Source of the DNA: Liriodendron chinense | Taxonomy: Eukaryota; Streptophyta; Magnoliopsida; Magnoliales; Magnoliaceae | Length of the DNA stretch: 64,000 nt | NCBI GenBank assembly: GCA_003013855.2 | Contig: ML058337.1 | Location: 5,518,001-5,582,000 of the forward strand | Direction: 5' to 3' | In this document: positions 11,939-23,200 of the stretch, piece after piece | Layout of the letters: each line of letters starts with the position of its first letter | Numbering within the stretch: position 1 is the stretch's first letter | Notes under the pieces: generated by a model | Databases searched by the model: none | Told to the model about the DNA's origin: nothing | What the model saw: the letters and a program-made list of their open reading frames with translations, nothing else | Translations under genes and position numbers: made by a program

Positions 11939-13330
11939 TGTAGACACCCCACCTTCGGCTACAAAGCTGGTCGAGATGGATGAATGGATGGAGGTCCATA
12001 CCCCTAAATCCTAAATCCAAACTCAGTCAAACTTACCCTTGCAAGCCCCAATCTGTGGCTCAACTCAAGCCTAAACCTAGTCAACTCACTCCTAAACATC
12101 AGCCCGAAAAACCATCCATAGAAAAAAATAGTCTAAAAATTCCTAAAAAGTCAACTTGGTGAGCCAACCCGTTGAGTCAAATCACCGAGTCAACTCATTG
12201 GGTCAACCCATCCCTTACACCCAGTCGACTCACCTTGTCAACCCATCCTCGAAACCCATTTAACTCACTTAGTTTCGATCCACAGCTTCGGAGCAACTCT
12301 GAACCCCGGACCTGAGGATTTCTTGCCTCAGGTTCGAAGTTCGTACGCTCCGAAGCTGAAGCAGAGCGTCCGTACAAGCAACCCCCAAGGAGCTGGCTGA
12401 ACCTATTTACGAGAACTGCCACTCCTCGCAGTTATAAATACCCTATCTCCCTTTCGTTTCCAGCATCCCTCAACATCCATCTCCACCCCCCTTAACCAAT
12501 TCCTCTACCAAGGAGAGCCCGAGTGAGAGGAGTCCAGCCCAGCTTGACCCTGGTTCAAGTCTCTCAAGCTATCTAAGTCCCGATCTCAGCCGCTCAAAGT
12601 TAATCCTTGCAATACCTCCGTCCATTTAGCTACTCTTATATCAGTATCATCTCATTCGCATCCAGCATAGTGCAACATTTATTATTATTTTAACCCCCTA
12701 CTTATTATTCCACTACAAGCACTGGATCAGGTCTTAGTGTATGTTATGAGGTTTGTCAGTTCGCCCGAAACTTGTCCATAAAAAACTCTTATCAATCAAA
12801 CACACATCATGCATCTCGCATAAAGAACCTGTCAGTTTGATCGTACGCTCTGGGCTTGCCTATCTAATTGGAATCTACTCATAAAAAACTCTTACTGTTC
12901 AGACCCATATTTATGCATTATATCATTTATGAGAATGTACGAAGATTAATTTAGACTTTCAAGTATTAGTTAGATTTTGTGAAGTGAAGGTCGTACGTCT
13001 GTACGGGCAGAGTGGGTGCCTAACATCTTCCCACTCTGTAACCATGATTTCTTACCTCAAATATCTGACTGCAGATAAAAAAAGAGTCACTTTAGATGAA
13101 GGAATGTTCGAATTCTCTTTTCTAACGTTTCTATAAGGTCTAGTTGACTGTAGATTCGAAGTAACTGGCTAGTGACGACTCCAGTCTTATACGAACATAT
13201 CTAAACATATCAATCGAAACCCAATCACATAAAGAAAAAAAGCCCTCAAGAAAGAGGCGAGCCAATGACAACGGCAATTCACGTACCTTTGAAGAGAGGG
13301 ACACAAAAAGGTGAGCATCCACACAAGCAA
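11939..13330 (+). mobile_element. LTR plus leader fragment, copy B (same family as 8620)
   Basis: The LTR starts tgtagacacccc at 11939 and ends about 13172. It has a TATA box tataaata at 12433-12440 and is followed by a mutated primer-binding site tgacgactcc at 13173 and the same leader (aagaaagaggcgagcc). Aligned by eye, copies A and B share long collinear blocks with many substitutions and small indels, so they are old. Confidence 0.7.
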
Positions 13331-16065
13331 AATAAATTTTGAAAGTCCAAATTTTCTTGAAATTTTTACAAGAACAAACAAAGAAAACTAAATTATATTT
13401 ATCACAACTTATAGAAAACAAGGTTCAATAAGAAACACCATTTCCTTTCCATGCCTTTTACAAATACAAAGAGGCTCCTACTGCGATAAAAGGCCATGCC
13501 CATGCAACTCATACAATCCACACACTACCATGTTTTTCAGACTTTGGAGCTTCCCCACATTGTGGGGTCCACATGTTATAATCACTAATGGCATTCGTGT
13601 TCTCTTTGCAGAAAATCTCCACATTGGTGCAAGAATCATAAAAAAAAATCAATGAAGAATGGAAGAGATCCAAGGGTCCAAAGTGGCCCACTTGTAAATG
13701 TAAGTGCATGGTTCACAATTTGCTCTAGCTGATCAGACGGTCCAAAACTTATGATCAGGAAAAATAAATGTGGAGACCATGATCTGGCAAATAAATGTGG
13801 TCCCCAACCGATCTAGATAGTTGGATCTACTTTCAACAGTTGATCTGCTCAGAGAGCTCATCTTCTTTAAACTGGGTTGGTCCAACTGATTGTGGACGGG
13901 TAGGACGTCTTCATCATGAGATGCGACCCTTTATGTGGACCACCATGGTGTATATCTTTCGTCAAAATTCTGCACCACGTGTAACTCGAGGGAATAAAAA
14001 AATAGCCCGATTTAAGACCCGAGTGAGCAACGCTACTTGGACTTGGAGGTTCTAGAAGCAATTGTTCCCGGCCATCTAAGACCCGACCAATGTTTGTAGC
14101 CTATTCGGGTCCACACTCGACCCGTCGGATTTGTCTAGAACATTTCCTACGTGCCCCACGTTTCATGATTGCTAATGCATGATGCATGTGTTTTATCCAC
14201 GCTGTTCATATTTTTTCCAGCTCATTTTAGTTGATGAGCCTAACGTTGAAGCATATCCAAAGATCAAGTGGACCACACCACGGGAAACGGTGGCGATTGA
14301 ATGCCTACCGTTGAAAATTTCTTGGGGTTCATAAAAGCTTTGGATCAAGCTGATATTTGTGTTTTCAATTCCTCCAGGTTTGTGTGATCTTATGAACAGG
14401 TTCGATGACAAATAAAAAGTATATTTCATTATTTCCACTGTTTCCTGGCTCATGTTTCTTTTGAGATTTTGATATGCTTCAATTTTTACTTCAACGTCTA
14501 AAACGATTTGGAAAAACGGATGAATGGTGCGGATATAACACATACATCACGGTGAGCCACACAGAGTTCTTCTACAGTGGTCGGTGGTGGCAGGGTTAAT
14601 GCAACACGAGAGCGCGTGCAATGAAAAGCGGACGCGGATGGGAATCTAGATTTGTGAGAAATCTACGCTCGTACATACGTTTTTTGAGCTGGATGTTTGA
14701 AAAAAAAAAAAAAAAAGAAAGAGCCAGATCCAATACTCAACTGAGCGGAAAATGTGAGATAGTATGGATGGAATATAAACATTACTGTGGTCCCGGAGAG
14801 ATTTCAACGGTAGTAATTGTTTTTTTTTTTTTTTTTTTCGCGCGTCCTAAAATGGACAGCATGGATTTCATGCAAACATCACGGTGGGTGCCACCCGGAT
14901 TCCCCAGGCAGGAACTTTCTGGAAAATCCGCGTCCATAGAAAGCAGCGTGGGCCTGCTTGAGGTGTGTGTGATATTCGCCATCTCCATCATTTGCTACAG
15001 GCACGCTGCTTATGACAGGTCGTTAGCTAAAAATAGGCGGGTCCAAAGCTCAAGTGGGCCACACCACAATGAAAAGTAGGGATGGAAAAATGTCATTATA
15101 GCCTTCTATGGGGCCACCTAAGTTTTTGTCGTAGACTAGTGCTTAGCTTTTCCATTCATCCTATTCGATTTACGTTATGAACCGGTTAGATGGTAAACTA
15201 AACATCCCTCTTGTTTCCTGTGGCGTGGCCCACTTAAATATTATATTGACATGATTTTTAGGCTACCATCGTACCATGTGCTCTTGCAAATGATTCACAG
15301 AGTGGATTTCGGATATACTTCACTATGGGTCCCACCCATCTTTTTGTTAACTATCCTTCAACAACCGTTCATTTTGTAGTATCTGTGGGGAGGAATTCGC
15401 GATTGTCTGCTCGGCTTTAATTGAAAAGTCATGTTTGTACGGCACCTAATTAGTCCAGCTCAGCACACGCCAGCACTACTGACTGTATTAATATTGGCTT
15501 GTGTTGACCTGACCAATCAGGTGTTCAGGAAATAGGACTTGCTTGTTAGAGCCGAACAGACAATCTGGACACCTGTGAGGAGTAGACTGCTGTATTCCTG
15601 AGCAGACCGTTCATGTCTTTTGAAAGGCCACAACAAAACGGGATTCAAAAAATTAGGCAGATCCCAAATTCATGCGGGCCATACCACACAAAACAGTAGG
15701 GATAGAATGCCAGGCAGTGGACCAACGTTTTATATCAGGATGATATTTGTCCCTTCAGTATATCTGAGTGGTAATAATTGTACTAACGGCTTTGATGGCA
15801 GATAAACATCATGGTCAGCTTCAAAAAGGTTTTAACTATGTATATTATTGTTCCCATTGTTTTGTTGGTTTCTCAATTGAGTTTGGATTTGCCTTATTTT
15901 TATAATCCTGTCTTATTATGGTCTTCCAAAACAGATGGATGGAGTGAATTTATCACTGGCATCTACGTGGACCCCTCACGGCCCGGGGCATTGCCTTCCG
16001 TATTTTGTACGGGGTGCACCCTTTTGAACTCCCATCTGATCTGATACGTGAAAATGGGTGCATAG
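13331..16065. other. Gene-free stretch with MITE copies
   Basis: No host gene is recognisable. Foldback-MITE copies lie at about 14170-14570 (both ends visible: gtgttttatccacgctgttc on the left and gcggatataacacatacatc on the right), about 15020-15370 and about 15600-15970. Poly-A/poly-T tracts occur at 14700 and 14820. ORFs here are interrupted repeat sequence. Confidence 0.65.
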
Positions 16066-16378
16066 GGGGCTAGTGGTCATGCTCAGTGGGCCCCACCATG
16101 ATGTATGTGTTTCATCCGGCGCCGTCCATTCATTTCTCAAGACCATTTTATGGTATGAGCCCAAAAATGTGCCTAGTTCCCAATCTCAAGCGAATGTAAA
16201 CCATGTTGGTAAACGCCCATCATTAAAAACTCCTCGGGGGCACAATACTTTTAGATGAAACTTATATTTGCTTTTTTTACCTTAGTCTGTATGACATTAC
16301 AGTGAGCTTAGGAGGTTTTTAAAGGTGGACATTCAATCACTACTGTTTTTGTGTGATGTGGTTCACCTGAGATTTAGA
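16066..16378. mobile_element. Foldback MITE, left half (split by the LTR retrotransposon)
   Basis: It begins with a ggctagtggtc-containing arm followed by gggccccaccatgatgtat. It stops at the target duplication ttaga (16374-16378). The missing right half resumes at 26351 with the complementary arm (cataca, gggcccacagagcaccgaccactagcc). Confidence 0.8.
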
Positions 16379-16970
16379 TGTTGTTACCAAAATATGGCTA
16401 ACAGACAAAGATGTAAATCTACGATCTGGACGGTCGAACGAAATCAATCCTTCAGTATAAGATGATGGAATCCTTTGATCCTGCAAAAAAGCACAGAGAA
16501 TAAGGGGGTGGCTGGGGTCCAGCCAAAGGCCCTCCGATGCCTAAGTCAGTGATCTTGAGTAATCGGATACTTTTTGTGTAAATCAATATTAGTTTGCATA
16601 CCTTGATACTGGTGAGAGTACCGTTATTTATAGACTTAGGTTGTGAGATTGCTTGCCCTTTGGAGAGTCGTGATTCTAGCAGACTGCCAGTTAGGTTCCC
16701 GGGATCTTAGGATCTGCGTATAACAATCGGAGATCCTTATCCCTAAAAGCTGGGGATGTCGATCTTTCCTCCTGATATTTTGGTGTAAACCCAAGACTGC
16801 AGTTTACAGCTCAGCTCACTTAAGATAATCTTCATTACATCGGACCGAGCCGATCAGCTTCCGTCGGGTAAACATGACCCGATTCGTACCCGGGGCCTGA
16901 GATGGATCGGCTCGTCCTTATCGGGTCGGCAGAAAGCAATTTTCATCCGCTCGGCTCATTACCCATAACA
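16379..16970 (-). repeat. 3' LTR of the Tat element
   Basis: 592 bp, TG...CA ends. It differs from the other LTR at eight positions, all substitutions. Confidence 0.95.
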
Positions 16971-16985
16971 GAAGCCCCCTTTTTA
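16971..16985 (-). promoter_or_regulatory. Polypurine tract
   Basis: Read on the minus strand this is taaaaagggggcttc-like sequence directly next to the 3' LTR, the expected position for the plus-strand primer. The last bases (cttc) are not pure purine, so the exact primer end is uncertain. Confidence 0.65.
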
Positions 16986-17100
16986 CCCTCGAGGGTGTTA
17001 TGCTCAGCTCGGGGGTAAAAACTCAAGAGGAAGTTGCCGACCTAGATGATTTTTGTCGTTTCGCATCCGTGACGCCGTCATTTCGATGGGCGGGAAAATG

Positions 17101-17162
17101 GTATTAAATGCGTCCCTCGATTTATCGAGGGCATTAAATGCGTCTCTTGATATATCGAGGCG
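17101..17162. repeat. Duplicated short hairpin upstream of the antisense gene
   Basis: Two direct copies of an attaaatgcgt unit are each followed by a small inverted motif (cctcgatttatcgagg and ttgatatatcgagg). They lie about 170-230 bp upstream of the TATA box of the antisense gene, so could be promoter elements; this is inference. Confidence 0.5.
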
Positions 17163-17332
17163 TCATCATTTCTCCGTACGGAGCGATATTGCCGATATGA
17201 TTTAGTCGAACGGGATGCTGCCGCGTGTCCTGAACAGCGCAGCTTTTCGAATTCGTCAAGTAGAAAGTTGCCACGTGTTGCTTTCGCATTGAATGTATTG
17301 AGACCTGCGCAGGGCTCAAACCCTCTCTCGAG

Positions 17333-17339
17333 TATATAA
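17333..17339 (+). promoter_or_regulatory. TATA box for the antisense gene
   Basis: tatataa sits about 190 bp before the ATG at 17530, followed by a CT-rich leader. It faces opposite to gag-pol, so the antisense gene need not depend on the LTR promoter. Confidence 0.6.
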
Positions 17340-17529
17340 CTCAATACTTAGCCGAATTTTTGGAAACCTTTCTTCATTCTGCTTTCTGCATCCGTACCCT
17401 GGTTCTTCTTCTTCCCCATTTTCTTCAACTTTCTTCCTCCTAGCGGCTGTGCCATCGTTCTGGTACGCTCCTTTTCTTTTCTTCAAAGAACTTTTCTCCT
17501 CCTCTCTCTCTCTTTCTTTTATCTGAGAA

Positions 17530-19893
17530 ATGTCAGAACCAGAGACTTCATGCTCTGAGGCCATCCTCAAAGTGAGGTATGATGACTGTGAATCTGATTT
17601 ACCTCTCCTCTGTCATGAGGAAGCAGGTTCCAGTGAATCAGATTCAGGTTTAAGGGTAGAAGGGGCCACCGGAGAGGGAGAATCTGAGCCCCCTGAGTCT
17701 GCCGCCGGCAGTGCCACGGCCAATAGAGAGCCCTTTGAATTAGATTCTGTGATCTCGTAGATTTCCCAGGAAGAACTGAACGCTGCGAAGGAGATATACG
17801 ACATCCCTGACTATATAGATTTTAGGGTTCTTGACCGAGCCAATAGACCGAGCCGACCCAGAGCCGGGGAAGTGGTCATCTCTATGATGCACCTAGAGTC
17901 TGGGCTAAGGTTACCCTTACATCCTTTCGTGAGGGAGGTCCTTAGCGTCTTAGGTCTATCTCCGAGCCAATTGCAGCCGAACGCATGGAGGTGCATGGTC
18001 GGATGTTATATACTCTGACAGAGACTAGGAAATAAGGAGTTTACCTCCAATGAACTTTTCTCTATGTATATTCTCAAGTCCTTGGGTGGCCAAGGACTTT
18101 ATTATTTTTCGTCGTTGCCGGGCCAGGACGGCTCGATTATCACCGGTATGCCTACCTCCACCAAAACTTGGAAGAGGAAGTGGTTCTTCGCGTCGGGCAG
18201 TTGGGAGTGCGCGCCGGACGAGCCTCAACCCCTGAAATTCCGAGTCCGAGCCGACTTCGCTCTGCCAGGTCGGATGAAGTCCCGACCTAACTGTTTTTCT
18301 AAACTCTTTCGAAAAATAGATGTATATATTTTTTACTCATGTATCGGTTTCTTTTTTCCTCTTTTCAGTGTCGGCGACCATTCGGGTGGCGTTATCTGTA
18401 ATTGAAGAGAGACAGATTCACAAAGCCCGCGCCGTACCATCTGCAGAGAGGGACTTCCGGAAAGTAATCACACTTAACTCCGTTGTTGAATCAGGTCGGT
18501 AATGCTAAGCTGATGATTCACTTTTCTGCTTGTCGCTTCACTGTCCTTACTCCTTTTTTTTTATGTAGGAATGGCTCCGAAGGCAATCTCCAAGCGGAGG
18601 ATTCCAGCTAAGTTTCTGGACCGAGGGCAGAGCTCGGATTCTACTGAGCCCCCTAGGAAGAGGGCGGCTACCGCGCAAACGCAGGGATCGTCTCGCCTGC
18701 CTCAATCTTTCGTCTGCGGTTCAGGACAACTTCCCAGCTCGGACTCTGCGCCGCTCAGAACGGAGCCATCGGAGCCAACAGAGCCCAGAACCGAGCCACT
18801 CGTACCCAGAACGGAGCAAACGGCTACCCCGGCGACATCTTCTGATGAGCCGGTGATCAATGTGCCAGATGGCTCGGGTTCTCAGGCTGAACCCATTCAC
18901 ATATCCGCGCCTGTCTCTTCCCAGATCTCCCCTCCTGCAGCAGCTGGACCTGACCGACCTGCTGCGGGTGCCTCCTCTTCTCAACCTCCTCGACCTCGCA
19001 CTGCCCCAGTTATGCCACGAGAGGACCGGGTCGAGATGCCTCCACTTACGGAGCAATATTCAAACTGGATGGAGGGTGTCAATGCGTACATGCGTGTTAA
19101 CCATGCCATCCCTCAGGACTTGAATATTATAGCTTCTTCCGACCCGGATCAGATGATTGGGGTGGTGCTAGAGAGCTGCCTCATGGTAACTTTTTGAGCC
19201 TTTTTATTCTCTTTCCCATATACTTGTGATGCTTTCTGTGTTGCTTGCTAACCATATTATCTTTCGCAGGATTCGGCTGCACTTATCATGATCCGTAAGG
19301 TGATAGCCGAGCGAAATCACCAAACGCAGAAGGCTCTGGCCGCGGCTGCTTCTTGGAAGAAGAAGACTGAAGCTATGAAGGCTGAGATGGACAAAGGTGT
19401 CCTTCTTCTGAAGGAAGCTCAGTCCGAGCTGACGTCTTCTCGATCCGAGATGGTGTCCACCCGAGCCGAGCTGGAGTCTTCTCAGTCCGAGCTAAAGGTG
19501 GCGCAATCAGAGCTGGAAATATCCCAAGCTCAGGTCCAGTCTCTAGAAGAAGCTTTGAAGGAGGCTGAGACCAAGGCCGTATCCGACGGAAATAGGGTCG
19601 AATCCCTTGAAGCTGCTTTAAAGACGGCTGAAGAAGAGAAAGTGCACCTGGCCGAGCTTCTGAAAGAGGTCCAGCTAAAGCATCTGGCGGAGATTAATGG
19701 GGCGAAGGCTGAGTACGAAAAGTTGTCTGCTATTTCTGAAGATTTGTACAATAACGGGCTTCAGGAGTATAGACGCCTCGTGCTTAAGCACTTCCCAACC
19801 CTTGATCTCACGCCAGTGGATGAAGACGAGGAGGAAGAGGAGGAGGAAGCGCGGGTCGGAGGTGACGGTGCTGGCCCGTCTGGCAAGGATTAA
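17530..19893 (+). pseudogene. Spliced antisense gene of the Tat element (PF04195-like plus coiled coil), two internal stops
   Basis: Four exons join in one frame: 17530-18268, 18369-18494, 18569-19185 and 19270-19893, total 2,106 nt (702 codons with the stop), all with GT donors and AG acceptors. Exon 1 resembles the putative gypsy-type transposon domain (PF04195, 'Transposase_28'): GLRLPLHPFVREVLSVLGL, LSPSQLQPNAWR, then LYYFSSLPGQ and TKTWKRKWFF. Exon 3 is Pro/Ser/Thr-rich and disordered. Exon 4 is a long coiled coil with repeated SELxxSxxE heptads and an acidic end (DEDEEEEEEE). Frame-1 codons at 17758-17760 (TAG) and 18016-18018 (TGA) interrupt exon 1; the second falls where Trp is plausible. 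It is convergent with pol, 325 bp apart. Extra antisense ORFs are known in Tat elements; their function is unknown. Without the stops it would encode about 700 residues. Translation of shorter products from 18064 or 18571 is possible. Confidence 0.75.
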
Positions 19894-20045
19894 ACTATAC
19901 TTTTGTTGTTTTTTCCTCTCTTTTTTTTGTGAGATGTTTACAACAACAAAATTTTGAATACAAGCCCTTGAGGCAAGTTTTGATAATTCTGTTGCAAATT
20001 TCGTATTGTCGTTAATGTAATGAATTTGCATGGTCGAAGCTCTAT

Positions 20046-20067
20046 CCGACCTGGCTAGCCAGGTCGG
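20046..20067. repeat. Perfect 22-bp palindrome between convergent coding units
   Basis: ccgacctggctagccaggtc plus gg is its own reverse complement over 22 bp. It lies in the gap between the antisense gene's stop (19893) and the pol stop (20218). It could act as a hairpin in transcripts of either strand or as a protein-binding site; neither is shown. Confidence 0.85.
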
Positions 20068-20217
20068 CCACCTATATGCCCGCCTGTCAGTAAAGTTAGA
20101 GGTACTATACTGACATTAAGTTGTGCTGACAAATCATTGTAGAACAACTCGTAGGGAAGAATTTTATTCAAATAATCGTCCCAAAGAACATATTTTGTGC
20201 TAAGCACAATTCACCGC

Positions 20218-23200
20218 TCATGGAAAATAGATTTTGAGATGTTCGGCATTCCACGGATGAGGAAGTGGTTTTCCTTCCATATTTTCAAGCCAATATGTGC
20301 TGAGACGACGTGAGCTAATGACCTTATATGGTCCTTCCCAATTAGGGCCGAAAACACCGGCCTTGTTGTTTATAAGTACCTTTTTTAGGACGAGGTCACC
20401 AGCTCGGAATCGTCTTTCCCGCACCTTTGAGTTGTAGTACCGTCGGACCCTCTGCTGATATGCTGCTATACGTACTTGAGAAGCTTCTCTGGCTTCTTCG
20501 AGTAGGTCTAAGCTTATTCGCAGTTGCTCTTCATTTTGGTCGGGTCTATGATGGCTCGTCCTGCTCGTGGGCAGTCCGATTTCCACAGGCACCACAGCTT
20601 CGGCTCCAAATGCCAGGAAGAAAGGGGTTTCTCCAGTAGTAGACCGAGCCGTGGTTCGGTAGGCCCACAGCACTTCGGGAAGTTCTTTCGCCCAAGCCCC
20701 CTTCCTTTCTCCGAGCTTTGTTTTGAGATGAGTCTTGATAATTTTATTGACTGCTTCGACCTGCCCGTTGGCTTGAGGGTGGTGAGGAGATGAGTATACA
20801 TTTTTAATGTCCAGTCCGGTGCAAAATGTACGAAACCCTTGATTGTCGAACTGTCGCCCGTTGTCAGTAACTATGGTATTCGGGATCCCGAAGCGACACA
20901 CAATCGCTCTCCAGATGAAGTCCGTAGTTTTCTTTTCTGTGATGGTGGCCAGTGGTTCCGCTTCAGCCCACTTGGTAAAATAGTCAACGGCGACAATTGC
21001 ATATTTAACTTGTCCTTTTCCTGTTGAGAGTGGACCGATGATGTCGACCCCCCATTGAGCAAATGGCCAAGGTCCAGCCATGGGTGTGAGCTCTTCAGGT
21101 GGTAAATGAGGTATTGGGGCGAATCGTTGACACTTATCGCATCTTTTGACGGTTTCTCGGGCGTCTTGCTGAATAGTGGGCCAATAATATCCCTGTCGAA
21201 TTGATTTTTGTGCAAGTGCTCGTGCCCCGGAATGGTTCCCGCAACATCCGTAGTGGATTTCACGTAATACATAATCAGCCTCCTCAGGTCCTAAACAGCG
21301 CAGACACGGGCTGAAAATACCTTTCTTATATAGGACACCTTCTATCAGTGTATCTGCCGATGACGCAAGCTTCGCGAGAGCGTCTGCGTTTGTGTTCCCA
21401 TCTCTTGGGATTCGAACAATTTCATAATGGTCGAATTGCGACAGTAGCTCTCGAGCTTTGTTTAGATATGCGGCCATTCTCTCTCCTTTTGCCTGATATT
21501 CGGCGATTATCTGCCCGACCACAAGTTGCGAGTCGCTGAATACCCATACCGATCTGATTCCTATTTCCGAGGCGTGGCGAAGACCGGCTAGGAGGGCTTC
21601 ATATTCTGCTTCATTATTGGAAGCCCGAAATCCGAACTGAAGTGCGTACTGAATCTTGATCCCATCGGCTGAGGATAGAACGAGACCAGCTCCGCTGCCC
21701 TGTGAATTGGAAGAGCCGTCGACATGCAATGTCCAAGAAGGTGCGATATTTGTTGCCTCTAGATGTTTGACAAGTTCACGATCGCACTCAGCCTCGTGCG
21801 GGTCGGTTAATTCGACAATGAAATCTGCTATAGCTTGTCCTTTGATTGCTGTACGAGGTCGGTACCGTATATCGAATTCGCCCAACTCGACAGCCCATTT
21901 GACGAGACGACCTGATGTTTCGGGATTTTGCAATACTTGCCGTAATGGCTGATCGGTTAATACAGCTATTGGATGCGCTTGAAAATATGGCCTCAGTTTG
22001 CGTGCCGAGGTGATTAAAGCCAGGGCGAGTTTTTCGATTTGAGGGTATCGTGTCTCCGAATCAACCAAGGCCTTGCTAGTGTAATAAACAGGCCTCTGTA
22101 TCCCCTCATCGTCCCGGACTAGAGCTGAGCTGACCGCCGCTGCTGAAACTGCTAAGTATAGGAGCAATTCTTCTTTATGCTCGGGTTTGGACAACAGCAG
22201 TGGGGAGCCGAGGTAGGCTTTCAGCTCCACGAAAGCTTGCTCGCATTCGGGAGTCCATGTCATTTCCTTGCATTTGCGCAACTGTTTGAAGAAGGGAAGA
22301 CATCGGTCAGTAGCCCTTGAGACAAACCTGTTGAGTGCTGCGATCCTTCCTGTGAGCCGCTGAACATCTTTTATTGTGCGAGGTGAGCTCATATCGAGGA
22401 GGGCCCGAATTTTTTTCGGGTTGGCTTCAATTCCTCGCTGATTAACCATGAAGCCGAGGAACTTTCCCGAGCCTACTCCAAAAGCGCATTTGCTGAGGTT
22501 GAGCTTCATACGATACTTCCTCAGTATTTTGAATGTGGCGCGTAGATCGCCGATGTGATCTTCTATACGCTTGCTTTTGACGAGCATGTCATCGACATAT
22601 ACCTCCATGGTCTTGCCTAGTTGATCTGCAAACATCTTGTTTACCAGCCTTTGGTAGGTTGCTCCGGCGTTTTTGAGCCCGAAGGGCATAACTTTGTAGC
22701 AGTAGAGCCCCCGGTCCGTGATGAATGCGGTCTTTTGTCGATCAGGAGGATGCATCTGGATTTGGTTATACCCAGAAAAGGCGTCCATAAAGCTGAGAAG
22801 CCCATGCCCGGCGGTTGCGTCGACGAGCTGATCTATCCGTGGTAGTGGGAAGCTGTCCTTAGGGCAGGCTTTGTTCAGATCGGTGTAGTCCACACAGACC
22901 CTCCATTTTCCGTTCGACTTTTTGACGAGGACCACGTTCGCCAACCAGTCTGGGTAACGTATTTCTTGGACAAATCCCGCCTTGCGTAGCTTCCGTACTT
23001 CTTCTTCAATTATTACGTACCTTTCCGTGTTGAAGGTGCGCCTCTTTTGTCGGATCGGTTTTACGGTCGGATCGACATTGAGCCGGTGGACCATTACCTC
23101 CGGAGAGATGCCGGGCATGTCTTCATGGGACCACGCAAAGACATCTACATGCTCTTTTAAAAAGTTTACCAAACCATTGCGTTCCTCGTCTGTCAAGCGT

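Noticed and set aside
13867..14061. Overlapping short ORFs on both strands around 13795-14061
   Set aside because: Repeat-derived sequence with MITE motifs (gtggaccaccatggtgtat); no protein family seen.
14621..15079. 152-codon ORF on the plus strand
   Set aside because: It runs through poly-A and poly-T tracts and MITE sequence, with no family resemblance.
16382..16970. LTR boundary at tgttacc (16382) rather than tgttgttacc (16379)
   Set aside because: Only the 16379 and 25759 boundaries give a perfect 5-bp target duplication (ttaga).
18721..19056. 111-codon minus-strand ORF within the retrotransposon
   Set aside because: Arg/Ser-rich shadow of antisense-gene exon 3; no independent support.
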